From contig NZ_VSSB01000001.1 of the NCBI RefSeq assembly GCF_008122505.1, positions 1,100,891-1,164,890 of the forward strand: 64,000 bases of DNA. The letters run 5' to 3'. A program made the translations under genes and the position numbers. The notes under the pieces were generated by a model. It did no database searches. It worked only from the letters and a program-made list of their open reading frames with translations, and was not told the DNA's origin. The DNA comes from Agromyces mariniharenae (lineage in GTDB: Bacteria; Actinomycetota; Actinomycetes; Actinomycetales; Microbacteriaceae). Position 1 is the stretch's first letter, and each line of letters begins with the position of its first letter. This document shows positions 7,303 through 15,541 of the stretch, one piece after another.

Positions 7303-9296
7303 CGGGACTCCTTCTCGAGGCTGAGGGGCAGCAGGGCGGAGACGACGGTCCCGGTGGCGTCGGCGCCGTGGCGGACGGCGCACCGCCCGTTGAGCTCCTC
7401 CGCCCGGGCGCGCATCGACGTCAGCCCCACGCCGGGCGGGGCATCCGCCGGGATGCCGTGACCGTCGTCGGTCACCTCGAGGCGCAACCACTCGCCGTCT
7501 CGCTCGACCCGGACGCGCACGTTGCGGGCACCGGAATGCCGCACGGCATTCGCGAGCGCTTCGGAGATGATGCGATAGGCGGCGAGGTCCACGGCGGCGG
7601 GAAGCTCCCCGAGGTCCGACAGCGCGACCTCCACCCGGCGATCCGCACCGGAGAATCGCGTGCCGAGCTCACGCACCGCGCCGGCGAGGCCGAGTTCGTC
7701 GAGGGTCGGCGGGCGCAGCTCGTGCACGATCGCGCGAACCTCCGCGACCGTGCCGTTCATGCGCGGCACCAGGCGGTCGAGGATCTCCGTGGCCGCAGCC
7801 GGATCGACGGCGACGAGGTCTCTGGCCGTCTCCGCCTGCAGGGCCAGCGCGGCGATCGAGGGTCCCACGCCATCGTGCAGGTCCCAGCGCAGGCGTCTGC
7901 GCTCCTCCTCGCGAGCCGCCACGACGAGCTGACGGGATCGACGGGCCTCCCGCGTCAACAGCACGGAGTGCACCGCGACGGCGGCCTGACGGGCGAGGAC
8001 CTCCAGCCTTCGGCGTTCGCCGCCCGAACGGCTGCGAGGGGTCAGCTCGAGCGCCCCCACCTCCGCCCCTCCGTACGCCAAGGGAACGCGGTCGACCTCT
8101 TCGGGACGGTCGCCATGCGCGACGATCCCGCCGTCGGCGAGGCTGATCGCGGTGTACGGCGAACGGAGCAGGCCCGAGATCCGCGCCACGACCTCGGGCA
8201 GCAGCCGGTCGGCCACGTCCGCCGGGTCCGACGTGGCGGCGAGCTGCTCGCCCAGCCGGGCGAGCGCGGTGCCCGGGTCGTCGGGTTCGCCGTGGACCAC
8301 GCGGTTCGCCCACCGCTGGAGCCGCGCGTGGAGCGGCAGCAGCACCAGCGCCACCACGGCGGTGGCGATCACCGGCGCTCCCGTCGACGCTCCGAGCAGG
8401 GCGACCACCGCGGCATAGACGGCGATCACCACGACGGACAGCACGGCGTAGCGCAGACCGGCCGACACGACGAGGTCCACGTCCCACAGGCGATGCCGCA
8501 GTGCCGCGACGGCGCAGGCCGCGGGGAGGGGGATCGCCCCCATCGCGGCGACGACCTCGCCGGCGGGCGGCGGCACCAGCAGGCCGAGCGCGAACACGAC
8601 GACGGTCGCGGCACCGCCGACGAGCAGCCACTTCAGCTGCTGGCGCCGATCGCCCGTCGTCGCGCGCCAGCGCACCACGATCGAGGCGAGCGCCAGTGCC
8701 ACCGCCGCCACCGTGAGCGTCGCGATCACGCCGAGCACGACCGGTGCCGCCGCGGCGGCCACCCCGACCGGGTTTCGCAGTTCGCGGACCACGATCGGGA
8801 CGTCCTGGAGGTGGTAGGGCAGGAGCGCCCACCACACCGCCTCGGCGGCGAGCGCGACGACGGAGAGGACGAGGGCGGGCCGCCACCTCGGCGAGGGGAG
8901 CGCCCCGTCGGGCAGCAGCAACGGGAGCAGGGCCGCCGTCGCGATGTAGGCGGGAGCCCACAGCCAGGAGCCGATCCAGAGGGCGAGCCAGTCGAGGGGA
9001 GCATCGCCGAGCAGCGCGTACTCCCTGAGCAGCAGCGAGAGGCCCTGCCCGAGCCCGATGGCACCGAGCAGGATCGCCACGCGGCGGGCCCGGGACCGCG
9101 CGCCGAGGAACGCGCTCGCGCTGCCGTAGGCGATCGCGCCGAGCGCGGCGAGCAACCAGAACGACGGCTCGACGTCGCGGCCGGCGACGGCGTTGGCGGC
9201 GTGCAGCACGGCGCCGACGAGCCCGGAGCCGACTGCCAACACGCCGACGAGGTATCCCACGCCGCCATCCTCCCGCAGCGGGCGTCCCGCTGTCAT
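7299..9296 (-). CDS. Sensor histidine kinase, multi-pass with GAF-like region
   Basis: About 665 residues. The N-terminal ~300 residues hold eight or more hydrophobic helices (from GYLVGVLAVGSGLVGAVLH onward). They are followed by a GAF-like segment (~340-440), HisKA_3 (LRWDLHDGVGPSIAALALQ, His ~474) and an HATPase domain (LANAVRHSGARN, DDGHGIPADAPPGVGL). The ATG at 9296 gives MTAGRPLREDGG; a GTG at 9260, just before the first helix, is an equally possible start. It is coupled to the response regulator by ATGA. This is the multi-pass NarL-type kinase group often found in actinobacteria, whose signal is usually unknown. Confidence 0.9.
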   Translation of the reverse strand: MTAGRPLREDGGVGYLVGVLAVGSGLVGAVLHAANAVAGRDVEPSFWLLAALGAIAYGSASAFLGARSRARRVAILLGAIGLGQGLSLLLREYALLGDAPLDWLALWIGSWLWAPAYIATAALLPLLLPDGALPSPRWRPALVLSVVALAAEAVWWALLPYHLQDVPIVVRELRNPVGVAAAAAPVVLGVIATLTVAAVALALASIVVRWRATTGDRRQQLKWLLVGGAATVVVFALGLLVPPPAGEVVAAMGAIPLPAACAVAALRHRLWDVDLVVSAGLRYAVLSVVVIAVYAAVVALLGASTGAPVIATAVVALVLLPLHARLQRWANRVVHGEPDDPGTALARLGEQLAATSDPADVADRLLPEVVARISGLLRSPYTAISLADGGIVAHGDRPEEVDRVPLAYGGAEVGALELTPRSRSGGERRRLEVLARQAAVAVHSVLLTREARRSRQLVVAAREEERRRLRWDLHDGVGPSIAALALQAETARDLVAVDPAAATEILDRLVPRMNGTVAEVRAIVHELRPPTLDELGLAGAVRELGTRFSGADRRVEVALSDLGELPAAVDLAAYRIISEALANAVRHSGARNVRVRVERDGEWLRLEVTDDGHGIPADAPPGVGLTSMRARAEELNGRCAVRHGADATGTVVSALLPLSLEKESR

Positions 9297-9371
9297 GGGA
9301 CGGAATGTCCCGACGCACGTCGTGACCTCGGGCTCATGCGCCCCTGACGCGACCCGCGCGACAGTCGTCGC

Positions 9372-10130
9372 ATGATGACGACACCCTCCACCACCACCAC
9401 CACCACGCTCACCCCGTCCGGCGACCGCACCGCGCCGTCGGGACCCGCCGCCCGCGATGAGCGACGCCTGCTCTTCTGCGGCGTGCTCGTCGGAGCGACC
9501 TACCTGATCGGCATGGCGTTCATCACCGTGTTCTTCGCCACCAGCCATCCGGCGATGGATGCGACGCCCGTCGAGGCGGCCGTGGGCTTCCGGGATGCAG
9601 CCGGCATGGTCGGCCTCGCCACCTTCCTCGGGATGCTGCCCCTGCCGTTCGCCCTGCTGTTCCTCGGCGGCCTCGACACGGTCCTCCGACGGGTCGCCGG
9701 CGGTCCACTCGTACCCGCCGCGATCTCCGCGGGCGTGCTGAGCTTCCTGATCCCGGCGATCGGCATGCTCGTCTCGGCCGTGACGCCGGCCATCGGCGCC
9801 GCCGACACGAGCGCCGCCGCAGGGGCCGTGGTCAAGGCCCTCGACGGCGTGATGCCGCTCTCGGTGGCCCTCAGCGGGTTCCCACGCGCGGTGCTCGTGG
9901 TCGCGGTGCTCGTGCTGCTGGCACGCGCGGGTCTCGCCGGCCGCGTGCTCGGTGTCGCGGGCTACGGCATCGCCGGCCTCGGGATCATCGGGACCGGGAC
10001 GTTCCTCGCGCAGGGCCTCTTCCCGGTGGCGAACCTCTCCGCCCTCCTCTTCGTCGCCTGGGTGACGACGTTGGCCGTGGTCCTCCTGCGGCGGGCGACC
10101 GTGCGCGTCGCTCGGACGCGCGCCGCCTGA
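9372..10130 (+). CDS. Six-helix membrane protein of unknown function (DUF4386-like)
   Basis: 252 residues with a Ser/Thr-rich cytoplasmic N-terminus (a run of Thr at residues 8-13), then six hydrophobic helices spread over residues ~33-245. It resembles the DUF4386 group of membrane proteins in spacing and in small polar residues inside the helices, but I see no catalytic motif. There are two adjacent ATG codons (9372, 9375). It is divergent from the histidine kinase with a 75-bp gap, so a shared regulatory region and control by the neighbouring response regulator are plausible. The family call is tentative. Confidence 0.7.
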   Translation: MMTTPSTTTTTTLTPSGDRTAPSGPAARDERRLLFCGVLVGATYLIGMAFITVFFATSHPAMDATPVEAAVGFRDAAGMVGLATFLGMLPLPFALLFLGGLDTVLRRVAGGPLVPAAISAGVLSFLIPAIGMLVSAVTPAIGAADTSAAAGAVVKALDGVMPLSVALSGFPRAVLVVAVLVLLARAGLAGRVLGVAGYGIAGLGIIGTGTFLAQGLFPVANLSALLFVAWVTTLAVVLLRRATVRVARTRAA

Positions 10131-10144
10131 TCGACCGATCCCTC

Positions 10145-10183
10145 GCCGCCGGCGCAACCCCATGACTCGGTTGCGCCGGCGGC
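10145..10183 (+). terminator. 14-bp perfect hairpin between membrane protein and PAP2 gene
   Basis: GCCGCCGGCGCAAC (10145-10158) and GTTGCGCCGGCGGC (10170-10183) form a perfect 14-bp stem with an 11-nt loop, starting 15 bp after the membrane-protein stop. Strong enough to stop transcription even without a T-run, which is common in high-GC actinobacteria. Confidence 0.65.
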
Positions 10184-10190
10184 CTACGCT

Positions 10191-11828
10191 GTGCGGGTGG
10201 CACCATCGAGCGTCCGCGTCGCCATCCAGCGCACGAGGATCCTCCCCCGGTGGGTCCGGCGGGCGGATGCCGCGGCCGGCCGCGCCGTGAACCGACGCCA
10301 TGCGCATCCCGTCGCCGACCGGTTCTGGTCGCGGCTCACCGGCTTCGCCGACCGCGGCGTGCTCTGGTGGACGCTCGCCGGCGTGCTCGCGGTGACCCGT
10401 CGACGTCGCGCGGCCGCGCGCGGCCTGCTGTCGCTGCTCGCGGCGAGCGCGCTCACGAACCTCATCGCCAAGGAGGTGTTCGGCGGCGACCGGCCGCTGC
10501 TCGCCGACGTGCCGATCGCGCGTCGCCTGCCGAAGCCGCCGATCACGCCGTCGTTCCCGTCGGGACACTCGGCGAGCGCGGCCGCCTTCGCGGCCGGCGT
10601 CGCGATCGAGAAGCCGGCCATCGGCGCGGCGATCGCGCCCGTCGCGCTCGGCGTCGGGTACTCGCGCCTGCACACGGGCGCGCACTGGCTGTCGGACGTC
10701 GTCGGCGGGCTCGCCCTCGGCGCGGGCGTGGCGGGCCTCGGCGCGGCGGTCGTGCCGCGGCGCGGCGAGCCCGTGCCGCCCGCGCCGAGCGGCGTCGACC
10801 GTGCACTGCCCGCATCGCCCGACGGCGCCGGCGTGTTCCTCGTCGCGAACCGCTCGTCGGGCACCGCCGTCGTGCGTGCGGACCCCCTGCGGCTCATCGC
10901 CGACCGGCTCCCCGCCGCCCGAGTGCACGTGCTGGAGGACGGCGAGGATCCCGGCGCGGTCGTGCGCGCCGCGCTCCGGCACCGCCGCGGGCGGCCGCGC
11001 ATCCTCGGGGTGTGCGGCGGCGACGGCACGGTCGCCGCGGTGGCGCACGAGGCCCGCGCTGCCGGGCTGCCGCTCCTCGTCGTCCCCGGCGGCACGTTCA
11101 ACCACTTCGCGCGCACGGCCGGTGCGGCATCCGCCGAGCTGGCGGTCGGGGCGCTGCAACGGGGCGAGGGCGTGCGGGCGGATGTCGCGGAACTGTCGTT
11201 CGGCGACCGGCCGCCGGTCACCGTGCTGAACACCGCCTCGGTCGGCGTCTACCCCGACTTCGTGGCCGTACGCGAGCAGCTGCGCGACCGCTGGGGCAAG
11301 TGGCCCGCTGCGCTCATCGCGGCGACCCGCGTGCTGCGGCGCTCGGATCCCGTGGAGGTCGTCGTCGCTGGACGCCGTGCCCGCGTCTGGACGCTCTTCG
11401 TGGGCGTCGGCGCGAACGACCCGGGCACCGTCGCGCCCCTGCAGCGGCGCAGCCTCGACGGGGGCGTGCTCGACGTGCGGATCCTGCACGCCGGCTCCCG
11501 CGTGCGCGCCGCGGCCTCCCTGGCGTTCGGGCGCCGGGTGAGCAGCGTGCTGCGCGGGCTGCGGCTCCTCCCCAAGCGCATCGAGTCGTTCGCGACGGAG
11601 TCGCTCGATGTCGTGGTGCGCCCGCGCGGCGGCCAGCCGCCCGGGTTCGCGCACGACGGCGAGATCGCGCTCGAGGCGCCCGCCCGGGCGCAGGCGGCGT
11701 ACCCGGGTCCGGGCTACCGCACACTCATCCGGATCGTGCCGCAGGCGCTCGACGTGTACCGGCCGTCGAGCGCACGGCCGACCGCGCCCGAGGCGGCGGG
11801 CGTATCGGCGATCGCGACGGACGCCTAG
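10191..11828 (+). CDS. PAP2 phosphatase-diacylglycerol kinase fusion
   Basis: 545 residues in two enzymes. Residues ~85-185 are a PAP2 (type 2 phosphatidic acid phosphatase) domain with all three motifs: KEVFGGDRP (94-102), PSGH (123-126) and SRLHTGAHWLSD (158-169). Residues ~215-535 are a diacylglycerol kinase/sphingosine kinase-like domain with GVCGGDGT (273-280) and the PGGTFNHFA nucleotide loop. The halves run opposite ways on lipid phosphates, suggesting a role in undecaprenyl or phosphatidate turnover at the membrane. Start is GTG 10191 or GTG 10197, right behind a hairpin. The stop TAG shares the palindrome CTAG (11825-11828) with the murB stop on the other strand. Confidence 0.9.
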   Translation: MRVAPSSVRVAIQRTRILPRWVRRADAAAGRAVNRRHAHPVADRFWSRLTGFADRGVLWWTLAGVLAVTRRRRAAARGLLSLLAASALTNLIAKEVFGGDRPLLADVPIARRLPKPPITPSFPSGHSASAAAFAAGVAIEKPAIGAAIAPVALGVGYSRLHTGAHWLSDVVGGLALGAGVAGLGAAVVPRRGEPVPPAPSGVDRALPASPDGAGVFLVANRSSGTAVVRADPLRLIADRLPAARVHVLEDGEDPGAVVRAALRHRRGRPRILGVCGGDGTVAAVAHEARAAGLPLLVVPGGTFNHFARTAGAASAELAVGALQRGEGVRADVAELSFGDRPPVTVLNTASVGVYPDFVAVREQLRDRWGKWPAALIAATRVLRRSDPVEVVVAGRRARVWTLFVGVGANDPGTVAPLQRRSLDGGVLDVRILHAGSRVRAAASLAFGRRVSSVLRGLRLLPKRIESFATESLDVVVRPRGGQPPGFAHDGEIALEAPARAQAAYPGPGYRTLIRIVPQALDVYRPSSARPTAPEAAGVSAIATDA

Positions 11829-13057
11829 AGGCTGATGCCCACGAACACGGGCTCGGGGCGCAGCACGATGCCGAACTCGGCCTGCACCCGGTTCTGCACG
11901 AAGCGGGCGAGCTGCGCGACCTCCTCGGCCGTCGCGCCGCCGCGGTTCGTCAGCGCGAGCGTGTGCTTCGACGAGATCGCGGCGCGCGACCCGGGCAGGG
12001 CGAAGCCGCGGTGGATGCCGGAGTGCTCGATGAGCCACGCGGCCGAGAGCTTGACGAGCGGCTCGGGCGGCGCGGCATCCGCCTCGGGCTCGACGGCCTC
12101 GAGCGACGCCTGGTGCGCGAGGAACTGGTCGAGGGGCGATTCGTCGAGTCCCGACGTGATCGGGGTGACCTGGTCGGGCGCGTCCTCGCCGACGTACCAG
12201 CGGGGCGCGTCGCCCGGCAGCGTGCGCGCCGTGCGCTCGGTGACGATCGGGTTCGTGAAGAACGAGCCGGCGCTCACCGAGTCGGGGTCGTCGGGATCGA
12301 GCACCATGCCCTTCGAGGCGCGCAGGCGCAGCACGGCCTCGCGGACGCGGGCGACGGGCACGCGGTCGCCGAGGTTCACGTGCAGCGCGTCGGCGAGCTG
12401 GGCGTAGGCGATCGGCTGGCCCAGCGGCTCCCCGAGCACGGCCCGCTCGACGGTGGTGTCGTGCAGGTCGAACTCCGCCGAGACGACGATCCCGCGCAGG
12501 CCGCGCTTCAGCACCGACGTGCGGTAGCCGAGCTCGAGCTCGGCGGCCGTCATGCGGCGCGGCATGTCGGCGCCCTCGTCGAGGAACTCGATCGCGACGA
12601 GCGTCGACTCGAGCTCCTGCCCGTAGGCGCCGATGTTCTGCACGGGCGCGGCGCCGACCGAACCGGGGATGCCCGAGAGCGCCTCGAATCCGGAGTACCC
12701 CTCGTGGACCGCCCAGGCCACGACGTCGTCCCAGGTCTCGCCGGCCTGCACGCGGATCCGCACCGAGGCCACCCCGTCGGCGGCGGACGCGTCGCCGACC
12801 AGGCTCGAATCGGCCGAGTCGCCCCGGCCGAGCACCTCGATGCCCTTCGTGGCGATGCGGATCACGGTGCCGTCGAAGCCGTCGTCGCCGACGAGCAGGT
12901 TGGAGCCGCCGCCGAGCGCGAGCCACGGCACGCCGTGCTCCCACGCCTCGGCGGCGAGGTCGACGAGGTCGCGCTGCGTCGTCGCGGTGACGAGCCGGTG
13001 CGCCGGCCCGCCGACGCGCAGCGTGGTGAGCTCGGAGAACGGGATGTCGGGCGCCAT
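11825..13057 (-). CDS. murB: UDP-N-acetylmuramate dehydrogenase MurB
   Basis: 410 residues. It reduces UDP-N-acetylglucosamine enolpyruvate to UDP-MurNAc with NADPH in the cytosol, an essential peptidoglycan step. Visible motifs: TLRVGGPAHRLV near the N-terminus, the FAD-binding segment ALGGGSNLLVGDDGFDGTVIR (~50-70), GIPGSVGAAPVQNIGAYGQE (~123-142) and the catalytic Ser in SAGSFFTNP (~260). A loop of some 50 residues after that Ser is longer than in E. coli MurB, as usual in actinobacteria. The ATG at 13057 overlaps the upstream MaoC stop (TGATG). The three genes 13931-11825 form one operon. Confidence 0.96.
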   Translation of the reverse strand: MAPDIPFSELTTLRVGGPAHRLVTATTQRDLVDLAAEAWEHGVPWLALGGGSNLLVGDDGFDGTVIRIATKGIEVLGRGDSADSSLVGDASAADGVASVRIRVQAGETWDDVVAWAVHEGYSGFEALSGIPGSVGAAPVQNIGAYGQELESTLVAIEFLDEGADMPRRMTAAELELGYRTSVLKRGLRGIVVSAEFDLHDTTVERAVLGEPLGQPIAYAQLADALHVNLGDRVPVARVREAVLRLRASKGMVLDPDDPDSVSAGSFFTNPIVTERTARTLPGDAPRWYVGEDAPDQVTPITSGLDESPLDQFLAHQASLEAVEPEADAAPPEPLVKLSAAWLIEHSGIHRGFALPGSRAAISSKHTLALTNRGGATAEEVAQLARFVQNRVQAEFGIVLRPEPVFVGISL

Positions 13058-13482
13058 CAGTCGAGCGAGACCCGCACCTGCGCCTTGCCGAGCACGGTCT
13101 CCTCGCCGACCTTCACGGTGAGGTCGATGCGGGCCACGCCCGCCTCGGCATCGAGCTGGCCGACCTTCGCGACGACCGACACGACGGCGCCGAGCTCGGG
13201 GTCCACCACGACCGGGCGGGTGAAGCGCACCTGGTAGTCGGCGATGCGGCCCGGGTCGCCGGCCCAGTCGACGACCGGCTGCACGGCGAAGCCCATCGTG
13301 AGCATGCCGTGCGCGAGCACGCCCGGCAGGCCGACGGCGCGCGCGACGTCGTCGCGGTAGTGGATCGGGTTGAAGTCGCCGGACGCGCCGGCGTAGCGCA
13401 CGAGCGAGTCGCGCGTGAGCGGGAACGACTCCTCGGCGACGATGTCGCCGACGCGGAGGTCGGCGAGCGCGGGGGCGGCCAT
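13057..13482 (-). CDS. MaoC-like hydratase, small catalytic type (HadB-like)
   Basis: 141 residues, one hot-dog domain of the MaoC/R-hydratase type. The hydratase motif (YAGASGDFNPIHYRDDVA, ~29-46) carries the catalytic Asp and His, followed by GVLAHGMLTMGF. It is coupled by 1-bp TGATG overlaps to both neighbours. The preceding gene encodes the larger N-terminal-type subunit; pairs of this kind form (3R)-hydroxyacyl dehydratase heterodimers such as mycobacterial HadAB. The conserved link to murB in many actinobacteria suggests a fatty-acid or envelope role, but this family makes no mycolic acids, so the substrate is open. Confidence 0.88.
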   Translation of the reverse strand: MAAPALADLRVGDIVAEESFPLTRDSLVRYAGASGDFNPIHYRDDVARAVGLPGVLAHGMLTMGFAVQPVVDWAGDPGRIADYQVRFTRPVVVDPELGAVVSVVAKVGQLDAEAGVARIDLTVKVGEETVLGKAQVRVSLD

Positions 13483-13931
13483 CAGTCCTCCTCCCCACGC
13501 ACGACGAGTGCCGAGATCGTGGTCACGACGTGGGCGCCGGAGGCATCCGTGACCGCGGTCTCGGCCGTGACGATCGAGTGCCCGCCCAGCGTCTTGACGC
13601 TCGGCACGGTGAGCGTGGCCGTGAGCAGGTCGCCGGCGACGATCGGGCGGCTGAACGTGAAGCGCTGGTCGCCGTGCACGACCCGCGAGAAGTCGATGCC
13701 CGCGTCGGGCTCGGCGAGCAGCTGCGCGAGCGTGCGCTCCTGCACGACGACGGCGAACGTCGGCGGCGCGACGACGTCGTCGTAGCCGGCGGCCTTCGCG
13801 GCCTCGGGGTCGAGGTTGATCGGATCGGTCGCGAACACGGCGCGCGCGAACTCGCGCACCTTCTCGCGGCCGACCAGGTAGGGCTCGGTGGGCGGGAACG
13901 TGCGCCCCTGCAGCTCTGGGTTCACTGGCAC
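13482..13931 (-). CDS. MaoC N-terminal-type hydratase subunit (HadA-like)
   Basis: 149 residues beginning VNPELQGRTFPPTEPYLVGREKV, the typical N-terminus of the FAS1-DH_region / MaoC N-terminal dehydratase family, with DPINLDPEAAKAAGYDDVVAPPTFA as the substrate tunnel region (~40-60). It probably pairs with the gene directly downstream. Possible GTG starts at 13931 and 13925; both put the conserved core in the same place. First gene of the murB operon. The 124 bp upstream are mostly a dispersed palindrome, so the promoter must be close to the start or lie within the repeat. Confidence 0.86.
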   Translation of the reverse strand: MPVNPELQGRTFPPTEPYLVGREKVREFARAVFATDPINLDPEAAKAAGYDDVVAPPTFAVVVQERTLAQLLAEPDAGIDFSRVVHGDQRFTFSRPIVAGDLLTATLTVPSVKTLGGHSIVTAETAVTDASGAHVVTTISALVVRGEED

Positions 13932-13960
13932 CCCGACAGTCTATGCGGGCGCCTATCGCC

Positions 13961-14050
13961 GGTGGTCGAGTAGCGCGCGACGAAGGAGCACGCGTATCGA
14001 GACCGACACGAGGGTCTCGATACGCGTGCTTCGCTCGCTACTCGACCACC
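13961..14050. repeat. REP-like palindrome, complete copy
   Basis: A 90-bp inverted repeat: GGTGGTCGAGTAGCG on the left and its complement CGCTACTCGACCACC on the right, with the inner arms CACGCGTATCGAGACC / GGTCTCGATACGCGTG around 'GACACGA'. It lies between the 5' end of the MaoC/murB operon and the 3' end of the DUF937 gene. Further copies or part copies are at 41681-41724, 46496-46606 and 47594-47731. Confidence 0.85.
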
Positions 14051-14055
14051 GAGGC

Positions 14056-14682
14056 TCAGCGCTTGCCGCCGCCCAGCAGGCCGCCGAGGAGGTCGCCGAG
14101 CCCGCCGCCCGAGCCGCCCGAGCCGCCGCCGCCGAGGAGGCCGCCGAGCAGGTCGCCCAGTCCCCCGCCCGAGCCGCCGGCGCCGCCGCTGCCGCCACCG
14201 AGCAGGCCGCCGAGGATGTCGCCGATCCCGCCACCGCCGCCGCCCGAGCCGCCGCCGTCGCCACCGGATGCCGCGGGCTCCTGCTTCTTCGTGAACTGCT
14301 TCGCGAGCCACGCCATCACGATCGGCGCGAGGATCGGCAGGAGCTTCCCGATGAGGTTGCCGCCGCCACCCTCCTTCGTGTCGAGCGCCGTCACCACCTG
14401 GTCGGTGTTGGTGCCGAAGACGTTCTTCACGATCTTGCGGCCGTCGTCCTCGTCGACGTCGGCGAGGTCCACGCCGCCCTCGACGAGTTTCGGGTCGTGG
14501 TGCACGACCGCACGCTCGAGCGACGCGGCGCCGGCCGGGTCGGTCGCGTTCGCGCCCATGCCCGCCAGCAGGGCGGGAAGCGCGTCGTCGACGGCCCTCC
14601 TCGCCGTGGCCTCGTCGACCCCGAGCTTCGCGGCGATGTCGCCCATCGGAAGGTCGGCGATGATGTCGTCGTATCCGGCCAT
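14056..14682 (-). CDS. DUF937 protein with C-terminal glycine/leucine repeats
   Basis: 208 residues. Residues 1-~130 match the DUF937 pattern (YDDIIADLPMGDIAAKLGVDE, ALPALLAGMGANA, and the segment with FGTNTDQVVTAL). A short hydrophobic stretch follows (LLPILAPIVMAWLAKQF). The last ~65 residues hold three similar units of the form (I/L)GD(I/L)LGGLLGGG separated by Gly/Ser linkers. DUF937 proteins are common in actinobacteria and have no proven function. The repeats could form a membrane-associated or self-assembling tail. Single gene with a 97-bp gap upstream. Confidence 0.82.
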   Translation of the reverse strand: MAGYDDIIADLPMGDIAAKLGVDEATARRAVDDALPALLAGMGANATDPAGAASLERAVVHHDPKLVEGGVDLADVDEDDGRKIVKNVFGTNTDQVVTALDTKEGGGGNLIGKLLPILAPIVMAWLAKQFTKKQEPAASGGDGGGSGGGGGGIGDILGGLLGGGSGGAGGSGGGLGDLLGGLLGGGGSGGSGGGLGDLLGGLLGGGKR

Positions 14683-14779
14683 CTGGAACCCCCGCTCTCG
14701 CGCCCGCCCTCGGACGCAACGGTCTCACCGTAGCCGGGCGGATGCCGCGCGCGGAAGGGAGCGGCCGCGGCGTCCCGGG

Positions 14780-15394
14780 TCAGTCGAGTTCGTAGCGGGC
14801 GAGCCGGAGGCGGAGCCCGTCGAGCAGCAGTTCGAGCCCCGACTCGAAGGCGCGGTCGCTACGAGCCGCGCCGCGGGGCCCGACGGCCACGAGCCGGCCG
14901 AGCGTCTCGGTCGGGGTCTCGGGCGCCCACACCTCGTCGGGCGACGCGAGGTCGAGGCCCATGCCGATCGAGAACGCGTCGATGATCGCGACGACGTCGA
15001 GCACGTCGTCCTCGGGGAATCCGGCCGCCGCGAGCGTCGTCGCCAAGTGGTCGTACGACGCGATGACGGTCGGGTCGGTGATCGTCTGCTCCACGATGAG
15101 CGGGATGAGGAACGGATGCTCCGCGTACATGCGGCGCTGGGCGCGCAGGCTCCCCTCGACCACCTCGTCCCACGTGCCGCCGACGAGCTGCGGAAGGTAC
15201 CGCTCCCCGAGCCGTCCGCGCATGAGCTCCACGATCTCGTCGCGTCCGCGCACGTGGTTGTAGAGCGACGACGGCGTGACTCCGAGCCGTCGCGCGATCG
15301 CGTTGACGCCGAACGGCGCGCCCTCGTCGACGAGCTCCATCGCGGCATCCGCGATGCGATCGGTCGACAGCAGCGGGGTCCTCGGCCTCGGCAT
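14780..15394 (-). CDS. TetR-family repressor, probable regulator of the divergent MFS gene
   Basis: 204 residues. The N-terminal HTH covers ~10-55 (DRIADAAMELVDEGAPFGVNAIARRLGVTPSSLYNHVRGRDEI), and the rest is the all-helical ligand-binding domain of the TetR_C-type. ATG 15394 is chosen over GTG 15424 because GGGAGG lies at the right distance upstream. It is divergent from the MFS transporter/amidohydrolase operon; the intergenic region has a clear TAAACGAAT-ACC-ATTCGTTTA operator. It therefore most likely represses the pump and perhaps itself. The inducer is unknown. Confidence 0.92.
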   Translation of the reverse strand: MPRPRTPLLSTDRIADAAMELVDEGAPFGVNAIARRLGVTPSSLYNHVRGRDEIVELMRGRLGERYLPQLVGGTWDEVVEGSLRAQRRMYAEHPFLIPLIVEQTITDPTVIASYDHLATTLAAAGFPEDDVLDVVAIIDAFSIGMGLDLASPDEVWAPETPTETLGRLVAVGPRGAARSDRAFESGLELLLDGLRLRLARYELD

Positions 15395-15480
15395 CGGCGC
15401 CTCCCTGGTCCACGTGCGTGTCACGTCAGCCTACGGGTCGTGAAATCGGCACTTCCCGAATCGGCCTCACGTATGCATAA

Positions 15481-15501
15481 TAAACGAATACCATTCGTTT
15501 A
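15481..15501. promoter_or_regulatory. Probable TetR operator upstream of the MFS gene
   Basis: TAAACGAAT (15481-15489) and ATTCGTTTA (15493-15501) are perfect 9-bp arms around ACC. This is an AT-rich island in a GC-rich sequence, 40 bp before the MFS start, and overlaps a possible -10 hexamer CATAAT (15476-15481). It has the size and symmetry of a TetR dimer site. Confidence 0.7.
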
Positions 15502-15541
15502 ACTCGCGCACACCGTCGTGCCGAACCCCGGAGGTCCCCCC

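Noticed and set aside
7299..12944. An uninterrupted minus-strand reading frame of nearly 1,900 codons.
   Set aside because: Only its last third encodes a protein pattern (the histidine kinase). The rest is Arg-rich, repetitive translation opposite or out of frame with well-supported genes (PAP2 fusion, membrane protein, murB), an effect of high GC.
10250..13237. A ~995-codon plus-strand frame overlapping the PAP2 fusion and murB.
   Set aside because: It is an Arg-rich shadow frame; both true genes have conserved active-site motifs.
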